A stretch of 64,000 bases of DNA from Pseudomonadota bacterium (GTDB lineage: Bacteria; Pseudomonadota; Alphaproteobacteria; Rhizobiales; Rhizobiaceae). The position numbers and the translations under genes are program-made. Of this stretch, positions 35,161 through 44,425 are shown in pieces. Location of the stretch: assembly GCA_023451735.1 (NCBI GenBank), contig JAEXYH010000075.1, positions 1 through 64,000 of the forward strand. The letters are read 5' to 3'. The notes beneath the pieces are model-generated. The model was not told the origin of the DNA. It worked only from the letters and a program-made list of their open reading frames with translations, and did no database searches. Position 1 is the first letter of the stretch. Each line of letters starts with the position of its first letter.

Positions 35161-35470
35161 CGTCCATCTTCTACAAGTGCTTTCCCGTTGCCCATATGAC
35201 TTTCACCGATCAATAACGTCTGGATTACGACCCAACTTGAGAGAAGCGTGGTTGAGCCTTCCCTATATCGCTCGCAATTCCATTGCTATCGGCACCGGCA
35301 GGCGAGATCGCATCCTGCCATGGCTTACCAACCTGCTTCCGGAAACCCATCTTGCTGAAATCGGCCGGAGGAACGGCTCCGCAGCCTTCCGGCTGACTGC
35401 CTTGCTGGCAATCGTTGGTGAATTTCGCAAAGCCAGAACATCGAGTCCGGCCGTAAGCATGGTTCTGGTC
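35157..35470 (+). pseudogene. hipA: hipA toxin remnant, multiply frameshifted
   Basis: From the ATG overlapping hipB the frame reads MTSIFYKCFPVAHMTFTDQ and stops. Further pieces of HipA follow in different frames: RLDYDPT (then stop), AFPISLAIPLLSAPAGE, and DRILPWLTNLLPETHLAEIG, which is the HipA N-subdomain signature (nLLPE). After that similarity fades before the catalytic kinase domain. At least one nonsense change and two frameshifts plus a large deletion are needed. The remnant is 3' bounded by the convergent virD4 gene. Confidence 0.75.
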
Positions 35471-35567
35471 GGCGTAATGAAGACGGAGGTTTCCGGCTCG
35501 ACGAATTTTTTCTGCCCTGTGATGACCTGGCTCTGACTTCGACTTTTGGTCATCGCCCCAGGGTCGC

Positions 35568-38285
35568 CTAGGGTTCGATGGCGGCAAACTCCTCGCGCAA
35601 AGGATCGCGCGCCGCCTGAGCGAATTCTCGCAAATGTTTCCTCGAGTCAGCATCCGAAAGCCGGGCAGACAGGGTTTGGATCAGCAGGTCGACATCGTTG
35701 TTGAGTGCAACCGCATCGATCAGGCTCTCGTCTGTCTGCTGAAAAATCGCCTCGTTAAGCGCCTGAATGTCATTCCCGAACACCTGTCTTACGTCCTGCC
35801 GCCGCAAGATAGGTGGGCTGGTCTGTAGCCTGCCCGCCACCGAGAGTGGGGCTGGCGCAGATCGGTGCGCAACATCCCGGCTGGTGGGCGTTCCAGGATA
35901 GACCTGTCGATCCAACATCTCCTCATCGATGTCGAGATCTATATTATCTCTGCTCGCCGGCGGTAAACCGGTATTCTTGTTCGGCTTGGATCGTCCAGTG
36001 GAAGCCCGAGTCGGCGGTGGTTTGGAGTTAGGTTTCTCCATCGAAGGTTCAGAGTCCGCACTACCGATGTCACGGGTCTCATCGAGATCGAGACGTTGAC
36101 GAAGCTCGTCGAGCGAGGAAATATAGACCTCCCGCACGCCGTTTTTGACGTCAAATCGCAGCTCTTGCGATTTTTGCACCGGCACGGTCGACGCTCCATC
36201 GTCACCCGGGGCAGATCGAACGTGATGGTCGATCGACCACTCGACCGGCTCCATGCAGGGTTTCGGCATCGGCTTGAACTTGCGCACTTTGGCAAACATC
36301 CGTTCACCGCCAGAGTCGAGCTTCATGATCCGCATTAATGGCATTCCAGTCACCTGCAGGATCGCTTCTTCCGGCTTCATCATCATCAGGGTATTGACGG
36401 GAAGGAGATCGACGGAGACCGGGACCTTCGAGATGGAACGCTGCCTGCGCCCGTGACGGTGGGAATAGGACGACTGCTCGATCCACTCCGTCGTCTTGCC
36501 AGCTGCCAAGGACACGGCGGTCGCATCTTCCTGGTTCTGAAAATTCATATACAGCTTGATCGTCGACGCGCCCATCAGGATCTTCTGGCCCGACCGTTGG
36601 TAGAGGCGTTCGAGCTGGGCGCCATCCTGCAGGATAAAGACAAAGCGCACACCGTTCTTGCGAATGAGCGGCGCCAGTGTGAGCACCGTATCGATGCGAC
36701 CGCCATTGCCAAACTCGTCGAGCATCATCAGAACTTCGTGCTCGCCATTCGGTAAAGGCCCCATCTGCACCAGCTTGTCCGCCACTTGCTGGATGAACAT
36801 CGAGATCAACCGTTCGTAGATCTGGATGGCGTTCCAGTCGGCCTGGATAAAGATGGCGAGCTTGCGCTTTCTAATCATGTCAATCGGGATCGTAGTGATC
36901 GATGTCAGCGCCTCGACCAGAGGGTTCTGGAGGAAGTTGAGCTTAGCGACGATTTCCGCGGCGATGCCCTCTCCGAGCTTCTCATGGCGACCAGCGAACT
37001 TGGTGAGCTGCATCCGGGTCTGGTCGGAGAGCACGGCCTCGTAGTTTTCCAGCAGCTGGATGATAGCCTTCCGCTCGTCAGACATGGAATTGAGGACACG
37101 ATAAAGCTCACTCAGCGATTTTCGGGTATCCGGGCATTCCAGCACAAACCCGAGCATCGCCGTAAGCAGTATTCTTGCGCTTTCTTCCCAGAAATCGGAG
37201 GAATCCGACCGGAGACGTTCCGGAAGCAGCATCTGGGTGAGCTTCTGCAGGTCGGTGATCCGTTGGTTTGGCTCGGTGCTGATTAGGTCGAGCGGATTGT
37301 AACCGTCGGTGAACCTGGAACCAGGCGCCAGAAGGAAGATGTCGTAACCTTTATCCTTGAGATAGCCTGAGGTCTCATCGAACAGCTCGCCGCTCATATC
37401 GAGAACGACCTGCGACCCTTGGAAACTCATCATTGTCGGGATGACGAAGCCGCGCGATTTGCCCTGTCCGGGCGAGCCGATGACCATCACATGCTGGTCG
37501 CCGTCATTGCGCAGAAGCAGGCCCTGTTTGAGCCCGAGCACGATGCCATGCTTGTCTCTGAGCTGAAAATCGGCCGCATCCTTGAGTGTCGCAAGCCTTG
37601 CTCTGCCCATGAGCATCCGCTGGCGTTTCTGGATGGCCGCGCCGATCGGAAAGCCGACCAGCGTTCCTGCGGCGAAAAGGCCGGCCAAAGCTGCGAAGAC
37701 GGTCTGGCGGGATGGCTTCTGAACTGACCCGGCCGCGTCCGCCGCTCCGAATGGCGCCTGGTACATGGCGGCAAGGTGATTGCCGTAATAGCTGGCGATC
37801 TCCGTGTGCTCCCCTGCCTTGGTTGCAACCATATAGAATGCGACGCCGTAGGCGACGACGCCTGCATAGCAGGCTGCGAAGATCAAAGCGGTCAACGCGA
37901 TCAGGCTGAACATCGACCGGACATGGAGCAAGTACAGAATCTTGCGCGACAGTGCCCTTCCGCCCTTCAGCATCCAAAGGCTCAAAAGGAAGAACAGGAA
38001 CGGTGACGACAGCACGAGGGCAAGAACGGACAGTCCGACCGTGTTTCTTGTATGGATGACCGACCATGTGTAGCGCACTGCATCCATCAGGCGTGCCTGC
38101 CCGACATAATCGAAATAGGACCCCTTTCCGAACGAGACGATATAAGCGTCGTAGATCGTCGCAAATATGAGGAACCAGAGACCGATCGCTCCGAGGAGCG
38201 CGAATGGGAGGGTGATCGGTGATGCCTTCCGCAGGCCAGTCCATTTCGGCCGTTCAATCTCGCTGGGCGTGGATACGCTTGCCAT
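35568..38285 (-). CDS. virD4: type IV coupling protein VirD4/TraG
   Basis: 905 residues. Four N-terminal membrane segments in the first 215 residues (IGLWFLIFATIYDAYIVSF and others) anchor a cytoplasmic ATPase. Walker A is MVIGSPGQGKSRGFVIPTMM and Walker B VLMMLDEFGNGG. The TraG/VirD4 family links the relaxosome to the channel and is usually 620-750 residues; here a Pro/Ser-rich C-terminal extension of about 230 residues follows the motor. I prefer ATG 38285 because GAGG is 9 bases upstream; ATG 38291 is also possible. The gene overlaps virB11 and ends the secretion operon. Confidence 0.92.
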   Translation of the reverse strand: MASVSTPSEIERPKWTGLRKASPITLPFALLGAIGLWFLIFATIYDAYIVSFGKGSYFDYVGQARLMDAVRYTWSVIHTRNTVGLSVLALVLSSPFLFFLLSLWMLKGGRALSRKILYLLHVRSMFSLIALTALIFAACYAGVVAYGVAFYMVATKAGEHTEIASYYGNHLAAMYQAPFGAADAAGSVQKPSRQTVFAALAGLFAAGTLVGFPIGAAIQKRQRMLMGRARLATLKDAADFQLRDKHGIVLGLKQGLLLRNDGDQHVMVIGSPGQGKSRGFVIPTMMSFQGSQVVLDMSGELFDETSGYLKDKGYDIFLLAPGSRFTDGYNPLDLISTEPNQRITDLQKLTQMLLPERLRSDSSDFWEESARILLTAMLGFVLECPDTRKSLSELYRVLNSMSDERKAIIQLLENYEAVLSDQTRMQLTKFAGRHEKLGEGIAAEIVAKLNFLQNPLVEALTSITTIPIDMIRKRKLAIFIQADWNAIQIYERLISMFIQQVADKLVQMGPLPNGEHEVLMMLDEFGNGGRIDTVLTLAPLIRKNGVRFVFILQDGAQLERLYQRSGQKILMGASTIKLYMNFQNQEDATAVSLAAGKTTEWIEQSSYSHRHGRRQRSISKVPVSVDLLPVNTLMMMKPEEAILQVTGMPLMRIMKLDSGGERMFAKVRKFKPMPKPCMEPVEWSIDHHVRSAPGDDGASTVPVQKSQELRFDVKNGVREVYISSLDELRQRLDLDETRDIGSADSEPSMEKPNSKPPPTRASTGRSKPNKNTGLPPASRDNIDLDIDEEMLDRQVYPGTPTSRDVAHRSAPAPLSVAGRLQTSPPILRRQDVRQVFGNDIQALNEAIFQQTDESLIDAVALNNDVDLLIQTLSARLSDADSRKHLREFAQAARDPLREEFAAIEP

Positions 38286-39303
38286 CGTCATCTACCTCAT
38301 CGGCAAAATAGATCTCGCTGACGCCGCGACCGCCAACGGAATCGCTCTTCTTCAGCTGAACCACGATCGGGATGATGGAGCGGATGTAGCGAATTATGTC
38401 GTCGCGCTCCATGCGGACATTGCTGTTCAGCACCAGTGTCGACAGACGATTAAAAGCGTGGTGCGGTGAGTTGGCATGGATCGTCGACATCGAGCCGGGG
38501 TGACCGGTATTGATAGCATTAAGGAAGTCGAAGGCCTCATCGCCACGCAGCTCGCCCATGAAAATACGGTCTGGTCTCAGACGTAGAGCGGTGGCGAGGA
38601 GATCGCCCATCGTCACCTTAGCCTCCGCCTGCCCGCCTTTTGAGACGAGCAGCGACACGACGTTCTCCTGGCGCGGCTCAAGCTCGGGCGTATCCTGCAT
38701 GAGAATGAAGCGCTCGTGATTGGGAATGGCGGTCAGCATCGTGTTGAGAAAGGTGGTTTTACCGGTCGAAGTGCCGCCTGAAATCAACATGCTTCGACGG
38801 TTGATCGCCGCGAGTTCGAGGAAAGCTCGGACCTGTCGAGCCCGCAGCAGCCGGGACAATTCGACATCGACGTCGTTGATGTAGTCGTCACCCGTGACCT
38901 TCGTGAAACGAAATGCACCGGCCCGCTCGTAGTCGTTCAGGTCGAAGCGGCGGATGAACTGCTTGCGGATCGAGAACGCATGGCCGGTCGCCGAGGTGGG
39001 ATTGAGCACGAACTGGACGCGCTCTCCGCCTGGGAGCGTGGCCGACAGCAGCGGATTTTTGGCATTCACGGTCTGCTTCGTGAAGGATGCGGCGCGAGCC
39101 GCAATGTGGCGGATCGCTTCCTGATCGAGGCCTGCGGCCGGTTCCCTCACCATAGCGAGATGGCCGATCTTCTCCAGCCAAACCTCATCATTGGCCTGGC
39201 AGGAAATCTCGACAATACCTGGATCATCGAGGAAGCGCTGGATTGGCTCGAGAGCTTCGACCAAGAAATGATGCTCGGCCGATATTGCTGGGCGAGTGTT
39301 CAT
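38254..39303 (-). CDS. virB11: T4SS hexameric ATPase VirB11
   Basis: 349 residues. Walker A is MLISGGTSTGKTTFLNTMLT, the Asp box is ILMQDTPELEPRQENVV, Walker B RPDRIFMGELRGDEAFDFL, and the His box TGHPGSMSTIHANSPHHAF. All belong to the VirB11/TrbB secretion ATPase family that powers substrate transfer and pilus assembly on the inner face of the membrane. Its start overlaps the virB10 stop (ATGA, 4 bp), and its end overlaps virD4 by about 30 bp. Confidence 0.93.
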   Translation of the reverse strand: MNTRPAISAEHHFLVEALEPIQRFLDDPGIVEISCQANDEVWLEKIGHLAMVREPAAGLDQEAIRHIAARAASFTKQTVNAKNPLLSATLPGGERVQFVLNPTSATGHAFSIRKQFIRRFDLNDYERAGAFRFTKVTGDDYINDVDVELSRLLRARQVRAFLELAAINRRSMLISGGTSTGKTTFLNTMLTAIPNHERFILMQDTPELEPRQENVVSLLVSKGGQAEAKVTMGDLLATALRLRPDRIFMGELRGDEAFDFLNAINTGHPGSMSTIHANSPHHAFNRLSTLVLNSNVRMERDDIIRYIRSIIPIVVQLKKSDSVGGRGVSEIYFADEVDDDGKRIHAQRD

Positions 39304-40664
39304 TTCCCACCTCTTTGCTTGCGCAGACGATCGAATTCTTCTCGAACCGGATCGGGATAAAGGCCGGCAAAATCGAGGTCGCGTGTCACGAAGACATTGA
39401 TGTCGGAGCCTTGAGGAATATGGATAGTCGGTCGGATGTTTCGGCTGTCTTGCAAAGCTTCTGTCGCGAGCTGCTGTATTCCCGACGCGATCGTCTCCGC
39501 AGCGATTTCGCGGGCGCGGTCCTGCGAGGTGTCGCCGCTATCCTGCGAAATTCGGGTGACGCTGCCATCATCGTTGATAATGGTGATATATTGCTCTTCC
39601 TTTTGACCAAGCTGGGCAATGTATTGGGTCGTGCCGCCGATCAGCGTCATCAGCGCCGGTGGCCCGAACCGTTCCCAATATTTCCGGTTGACGATACCGG
39701 TCATGCCCGAGCGCCCGAGCCGGTCTGTTCCATATGAGCCGAGCTGAACCGAGACCCCGTCGCCGCGTATCATCCTCGTCCAGACGATAAGGATACGCTC
39801 CTGCCCGCGCTCGACGCCGGACTTGTAATCTCCGATCAGGGATGAACCGGCAGGGATCAGAATCCGTCGACCATCGAAGGAATACACATCCTCACGCACG
39901 ATCCCCTTCACCATACCGGCGAGATCGGAATTGATAGCGGTCTCAAGCGTTCCGCGGATCATCGTCCCTTGCGGTATCCATGCGTCGATCCGGCGGTTCT
40001 CGGTGGCGACTGAGACCTGGACACCCTGCCCTCCCACTGCCTTCAGGAACGCCCTATCACGATCATTGGCGCCATCGATCGTGCCGCCACCGTCGAATGC
40101 TGGGACGGCATTAGCACCTGATGTCGATCCAATTCCGAATGGGGCAGCCGCCGAGCCGCTGGTCGTGGCCTGCGCGGCTCCTCGGGTTTGATCCGTCTGG
40201 TCGAAAACCATGGCCGAGGACCGCACACGCTCGAGCAACTTCGCCTGCCGAGCAAGTTCGATGCAGCGAGGATTGTCTTGGTTTTTGCCCCTCGTGCAGT
40301 CGACCTCTGCCGGTGGAACAGCGGGAGCAGCGGCCGGCACTGCGGGTGCAGGTGGTGGCGGGGGTGGTGGAGGCGGTGCCTCCGGGACCTGCACGGTCGG
40401 TAGCGGTGGCGGCGCGGGTGTCCTGAAGCCCTCGTTTCGAGGCGTCTGCACCGGGCGAAACTCTTCGCGCGGATTGTTATCGACGACTTGCTCCTGCTCG
40501 TCGGCAGAAAGAAGAAAATACAGGATGACACCAACACCGGCGATCGCCGCAACCACAGCAAAGGGGCGCATCAGACCGATACCTGTTCGCCTCACAGGTC
40601 CACCGAGCGCTGCATCGCGATCAAGCAGGTTATAATTGGGCGAATCGAGGTTGGGATCCGACAT
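39300..40664 (-). CDS. virB10: T4SS core-complex protein VirB10
   Basis: 454 residues. A cytoplasmic N-terminus, one membrane span (AVVAAIAGVGVILYFLLS, about 36-53) and a proline-rich periplasmic stalk (about 80-120) lead to the conserved TrbI/VirB10 barrel: IPQGTMIRGTLETAINSDLA, GRRILIPAGSSLIGDYKSGV, and the terminal DINVFVTRDLDF. It spans both membranes and gates the channel. It begins 9 bp after virB9 ends, on the same strand. Confidence 0.93.
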   Translation of the reverse strand: MSDPNLDSPNYNLLDRDAALGGPVRRTGIGLMRPFAVVAAIAGVGVILYFLLSADEQEQVVDNNPREEFRPVQTPRNEGFRTPAPPPLPTVQVPEAPPPPPPPPPAPAVPAAAPAVPPAEVDCTRGKNQDNPRCIELARQAKLLERVRSSAMVFDQTDQTRGAAQATTSGSAAAPFGIGSTSGANAVPAFDGGGTIDGANDRDRAFLKAVGGQGVQVSVATENRRIDAWIPQGTMIRGTLETAINSDLAGMVKGIVREDVYSFDGRRILIPAGSSLIGDYKSGVERGQERILIVWTRMIRGDGVSVQLGSYGTDRLGRSGMTGIVNRKYWERFGPPALMTLIGGTTQYIAQLGQKEEQYITIINDDGSVTRISQDSGDTSQDRAREIAAETIASGIQQLATEALQDSRNIRPTIHIPQGSDINVFVTRDLDFAGLYPDPVREEFDRLRKQRGGK

Positions 40665-40673
40665 GCTGCGCTC

Positions 40674-41507
40674 CTATTGTGACTGCAATCGTTGCCAGGT
40701 GCTTGCGGCTCCGATCCGCTTTGGGGCAACGGCGCCTTCAATCGGCGCGGGGATGTCGGCTGGTACGGTCCGCAGGTTGAACAGGCAGGTTTCGTCTTCC
40801 GTACCGTAGCGCAGCGACCACTGGCGAGAGACCTTGTCGATCACGACGTAATCCGCTTCCCGCCGGTAGTTCACGAGACTTTCCCTGCGCTTTGCATCGA
40901 CGATGAAGATTGCAGGGATTTCACCGGTAAACTTCATGAAAGTCTTCAACCCGTCGTCGAAGACCCAGAGTGGCTTAGCGGTGTCACTGCCCTTGAAGCC
41001 GTAGTCATAGTTTACCTTGTCGCGGCGAATGTTCTTGATGTTCGGATTTCGTGCGGCGTCCTGTGCCTGCCTCCACATCTCTGCTGTCCCCTTAAGGCCG
41101 GCGTCCTCCGGATAGGTGAACTTCAACTTGAAGGTCTGGTTTTGCATCGCCTTGCTGTCGTTGACGCGCAAATCGAAGGAATAGGAACGCTTGCTTGTGA
41201 CCACGGAAAGATTCGTCATTGCGTCCTTTTCCATCGGTTTCAATGTCAGCGATCGCCTGTCGGCGGAGGTAAGAATTTGCCAGGAAATGGTGTCGCCTGC
41301 GACGACCTGTGCGATTTCCTCGTCCGAACCAAACAGGATGGTGGTCACCAGACCGTAGGTGCCGGTCACCTGAAAAACCTGCTCGGCGGAATAGGGAAGC
41401 GAGCGGATCCGCGGATCGAGCCTGCCCGGTCGAGCCAGCAGCTCGGCATAGGCATTGGTTGGAAGGAAGATGGAGAAGATCAGGATTGCGATCGTCGATC
41501 TCTTCAT
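40674..41507 (-). CDS. virB9: T4SS outer-membrane complex protein VirB9
   Basis: 277 residues. The signal peptide MKRSTIAILIFSIFLPTNAY ends at AYAE. The N-terminal domain has DPRIRSLPYSAEQVFQVTGT, and the C-terminal lobe holds PLWVFDDGLKTFMKFTGEIP and VIDKVSRQWSLRYG. These match the VirB9/TrbG family, which forms the outer ring with VirB7 and the VirB10 tip. Its start overlaps the virB8 stop (ATGA). Confidence 0.92.
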   Translation of the reverse strand: MKRSTIAILIFSIFLPTNAYAELLARPGRLDPRIRSLPYSAEQVFQVTGTYGLVTTILFGSDEEIAQVVAGDTISWQILTSADRRSLTLKPMEKDAMTNLSVVTSKRSYSFDLRVNDSKAMQNQTFKLKFTYPEDAGLKGTAEMWRQAQDAARNPNIKNIRRDKVNYDYGFKGSDTAKPLWVFDDGLKTFMKFTGEIPAIFIVDAKRRESLVNYRREADYVVIDKVSRQWSLRYGTEDETCLFNLRTVPADIPAPIEGAVAPKRIGAASTWQRLQSQ

Positions 41508-42238
41508 GGGATGAGCCCCGACGGCATGTTCTCCGGGACCTTTGCATATTCGGTCACGACAAAGCCCAACGGGTTGTGGAGACGGACCCGATTGCTCGCC
41601 GAAAGATTGATCTGTCTAAACCGAACGGTTGCAGACCAGCGATTGACGACATCGCCGCCACGGCGACGTTCCCGTGTTTCGAATCGTACGGCCATGGTCG
41701 AGGCGTTGAGCGGATTGACCGATAGGATCTCGGGTCGAATGTTCCCGGTGGCGCCCATCGTCTTGACCGGGCCCCTTGGATTGCTGGGCTTCATCCACTC
41801 CTCATAATCCTTGAAAGCCGAGGAGTTCGGCTCCGACCACAGGGCGATCATGTCGAAATTATCGGAGAGGTAGCGGGGATCGTAGGTCTCGCGACGAATG
41901 ACATAGTTTCCAACGAAGGACGCTTGCACTGCCGGCAGTTCCGATACACTCGACCGACCCTTATCGAGGGTGGTAACGGCTTCCATGTAGCCAGTATTTT
42001 TGTCCACGATCAGCGGCACGACTTCGGTGCGCACAAGCGGGAAGAGCTGCGCAACCGAGAATGACAGAATGCCGGCGACGATCCAGCCGGCGACGGCAAA
42101 AACCAGCAGTATCATCCCGATCAATGTCCGAAGCGATCGGTTTTTCTCGGCCCAGGAATGGTGCTGATCGTAAATTTCGTGCGGACCGGCGACCCGATCG
42201 GCCGGCTCAGTGAACGACTGTCTTCTGAAGAGTGTCAA
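41504..42238 (-). CDS. virB8: T4SS inner-membrane protein VirB8
   Basis: 244 residues. One membrane span (LIGMILLVFAVAGWIVAGIL) at about 40-60, then the periplasmic VirB8 domain with LVRTEVVPLIVDKNTGYMEA and YVIRRETYDPRYLSDNFDMI, both characteristic. It nucleates assembly of the inner-membrane complex. The start is TTG at 42238 with GGGGAC upstream; no in-frame ATG lies nearby, so a weak start may limit expression. Confidence 0.9.
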   Translation of the reverse strand: MTLFRRQSFTEPADRVAGPHEIYDQHHSWAEKNRSLRTLIGMILLVFAVAGWIVAGILSFSVAQLFPLVRTEVVPLIVDKNTGYMEAVTTLDKGRSSVSELPAVQASFVGNYVIRRETYDPRYLSDNFDMIALWSEPNSSAFKDYEEWMKPSNPRGPVKTMGATGNIRPEILSVNPLNASTMAVRFETRERRRGGDVVNRWSATVRFRQINLSASNRVRLHNPLGFVVTEYAKVPENMPSGLIP

Positions 42239-42304
42239 AACATGTCCCCGAAATACCTACTATGAAAGTGTTTCCAGTCATTGGCTGGGCGCTGTAATTT
42301 CCCT

Positions 42305-43378
42305 TCATCCGCTGTTGCGTCTTCGTGTGGTCAGCATCCTGCCGAGCCAGCCAGCCGCTGCCATCGTGCCACGGCCGAGATGCGCTGACGCGGTCAAAGC
42401 GCCTTGCGGCCCAGCAAGCATGCCGAGGCCCACAGCTGCGGCTTGTCCGCTTCGTGAAGAGCTTGATGAAAGTGCCTTTTGCGTTGCCCCATGAACGATG
42501 TCGGCGCCGCCGCCCCGAGGGATGGGGAGCGTCGAGGACCCGAAGGCAAAGGTTCTTGCAATCTCCGGCACCTGCAAAATGAAATACGCGATCAGCGCCA
42601 GATAGAGCACCATGGCGACCACGATCGCGAGCGCGTTCTCGCTGGTGGCCATGTCATCGTTGATCGTCTCCATCATCCCAATCAGGAAGCCGAACGAGAG
42701 ACCGGCCATGACATAGGTGAAAAGGAGCATGAACATGCCGAATGCGATGCCCTTAACCCAGGATTCAAAAACAAAGCGGGTTATGCCGAAGAAATAGCAA
42801 AGAATGGCGATCGGGCCGATCGCCAGCATCGCGGCGGTGATCATCTTGGCGAAGAGCGTGACGCCGGTGAGGATGAGCAGCATCGGCAGCAGGCCGAACA
42901 CGAGCACAATGAAAACTACGACCGCGCCGGTCACATTCGGCAGCCAACCCGATTCGTAAGAGTTGAATAGCCTCATGGCGAAATCGTAGACCTTGCGCGC
43001 CATCGACGCGACCTGCTGTGCAAGGTCCGAGCCTGCCGACTGGCCACCCATCGCCGATGAAATCGCCGAGCCAAGTTCTTGCGGAGAAGAAAGCACGAAC
43101 TGACCGATATTGTCGTAAAATGTGGCCCAGGACATGATCAAGGCATAAGCGAGAGTGAGCTTGAAGCCCGTAATTGCCATGTCGGCCAACGTAACTCTGG
43201 TCTGACCGAGGGCAGCCTTCATGAAGTACAAGGCCAGGAAGATAGCCATAACGGCGCTGACAAGGTTGCCGTTCTCAGCGAACAACCCCCATGCACGCTC
43301 AAGCGAAGCTTCATTGATCTTGTCGAAATATCCGAGCGCATCGCCATAGAAATTGATCGCGTAGCTGACTGGATCCAT
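42305..43378 (-). CDS. virB6: T4SS polytopic inner-membrane protein VirB6/TrbL
   Basis: 357 residues with five to six membrane segments (VSAVMAIFLALYFMKAAL, AVVVFIVLVFGLLPMLLILT, TAAMLAIGPIAILCYFFGIT, IAFGMFMLLFTYVMAGLSFG, AIVVAMVLYLALIAYFILQV). The conserved Trp in FVFESWVKGI is the VirB6 mark. It forms the inner channel. The first ATG (43378, MDPVSYAINFYG) has AGGG 7 bases upstream; a GTG 15 bases earlier is possible. The C-terminus is a Gly/Ser-rich tail. Confidence 0.88.
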   Translation of the reverse strand: MDPVSYAINFYGDALGYFDKINEASLERAWGLFAENGNLVSAVMAIFLALYFMKAALGQTRVTLADMAITGFKLTLAYALIMSWATFYDNIGQFVLSSPQELGSAISSAMGGQSAGSDLAQQVASMARKVYDFAMRLFNSYESGWLPNVTGAVVVFIVLVFGLLPMLLILTGVTLFAKMITAAMLAIGPIAILCYFFGITRFVFESWVKGIAFGMFMLLFTYVMAGLSFGFLIGMMETINDDMATSENALAIVVAMVLYLALIAYFILQVPEIARTFAFGSSTLPIPRGGGADIVHGATQKALSSSSSRSGQAAAVGLGMLAGPQGALTASAHLGRGTMAAAGWLGRMLTTRRRNSG

Positions 43379-43405
43379 CTCGTGCCCTGACACTCTGTTG
43401 GTGCA

Positions 43406-43615
43406 TTAGAACTGGTTGACCGGACGCATCGAACCGCACTCGTCCGGTAGGAATGTCTCTACCGCCTGTATTGACGGGCTTGCCTGGGGTTTCGGCCCAT
43501 AGCCGAGGGCGGGAACCGGATTATCGTCGGCTGAGCATTTCGCCAGCTGTTCGTACTTTCCGGCACAGCTACCAAGAACCAGAGCTATGCTTGCCATCGT
43601 CGCAAGGACCCTCAC
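43406..43615 (-). CDS. small lipoprotein, VirB7-like position
   Basis: 69 residues. Signal segment MRVLATMASIALVLGS, lipobox LVLGSC with Cys17, then a short periplasmic part with three more Cys (CAGK..KCSADD...DECGS). VirB7 is a small lipoprotein that stabilises VirB9 by disulfide linkage; this has the right size, place and lipobox, but VirB7 similarity is too short to show by eye. Entry-exclusion lipoproteins also sit here in some clusters. Its start overlaps the virB5 stop. Confidence 0.72.
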   Translation of the reverse strand: MRVLATMASIALVLGSCAGKYEQLAKCSADDNPVPALGYGPKPQASPSIQAVETFLPDECGSMRPVNQF

Positions 43616-44403
43616 TGAGACTGCTCCTCAAAGGCCTTCAGCTGATCGCGCACGGACGCAGTCTCTGTGCTGGAAGCACTATTACGGATTACGCTGTCCG
43701 GGAGAGTCGCGAAGGTCTTCAGGTTTTGCGAAGACGTGGCCAGAGCCGCCTTGTACTGCTGGTTCAACAGCATCACCTGGTTGTTGAGGGAACCGACAGC
43801 CTCATTGGCAGTCTGGTTTCCTTGCAGCACCATCTGGGTATTCTGCTCCAGCGCACCCTTCAGGTCCTCGGCAGAGCCGATCTTCTCGGTCGCTTGCATG
43901 AAGGAGTTCTGGCGGTCTTTTGTCGCGCTGTTCATCGCGTCAGTCAGCGCAGTTAAGGTCGTCAAGGCGTTGATCCCTTGAGAATAGGCCTGATTTGCGC
44001 CGGACAGTTCGCCGGCTTTGGTCGCGTCGACGACCATCTTTACGAGATTGAGCGCATTGATGAGCTTGGCGGCCGTGTTCTGGAACTGGCCGCTGATGCC
44101 GCCGAATACCGCCTGATTGCTCGACAGGATCGAGCTGAAATCAGGAGCTTGCCCCATACTGAAGCCATTTCCGGTCGCAAGTTTGGAGAACTGGCTGGCG
44201 TCATTCGTGCGATCGCCGACAATGGCCTGGAGGGTCTTCGTCGTGTTGTCTTTGACGACCGACGTATCTTCCTGGATCTGTTTTGAAAGCCTCTCGATTT
44301 CCTGAGCCGCCGCTATGTTAGCCGCGTCCTTGACTGGAACCTGTGCGAAGGCGTGTGGTGTTGTGACCAAACCAAGCCCGACGGCTAGAACAATCCTATT
44401 CAT
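43612..44403 (-). CDS. virB5: T4SS minor pilin VirB5
   Basis: 263 residues. A signal peptide (MNRIVLAVGLGLVTTPHAFA cleaved before QVPVKD) precedes a long helical protein, rich in Ala/Gln/Asn, with QVPVKDAANIAAAQEIERLS and VMLLNQQYKAALATSSQNLK. This is the VirB5/TrbJ three-helix-bundle pattern. It caps the pilus and takes part in adhesion. ATG 44403 has AAAGGATAGG upstream; an extended frame to 44454 is less likely. Confidence 0.83.
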   Translation of the reverse strand: MNRIVLAVGLGLVTTPHAFAQVPVKDAANIAAAQEIERLSKQIQEDTSVVKDNTTKTLQAIVGDRTNDASQFSKLATGNGFSMGQAPDFSSILSSNQAVFGGISGQFQNTAAKLINALNLVKMVVDATKAGELSGANQAYSQGINALTTLTALTDAMNSATKDRQNSFMQATEKIGSAEDLKGALEQNTQMVLQGNQTANEAVGSLNNQVMLLNQQYKAALATSSQNLKTFATLPDSVIRNSASSTETASVRDQLKAFEEQSQ

Positions 44404-44425
44404 ATGCCTATCCTTTGCTATTGCC

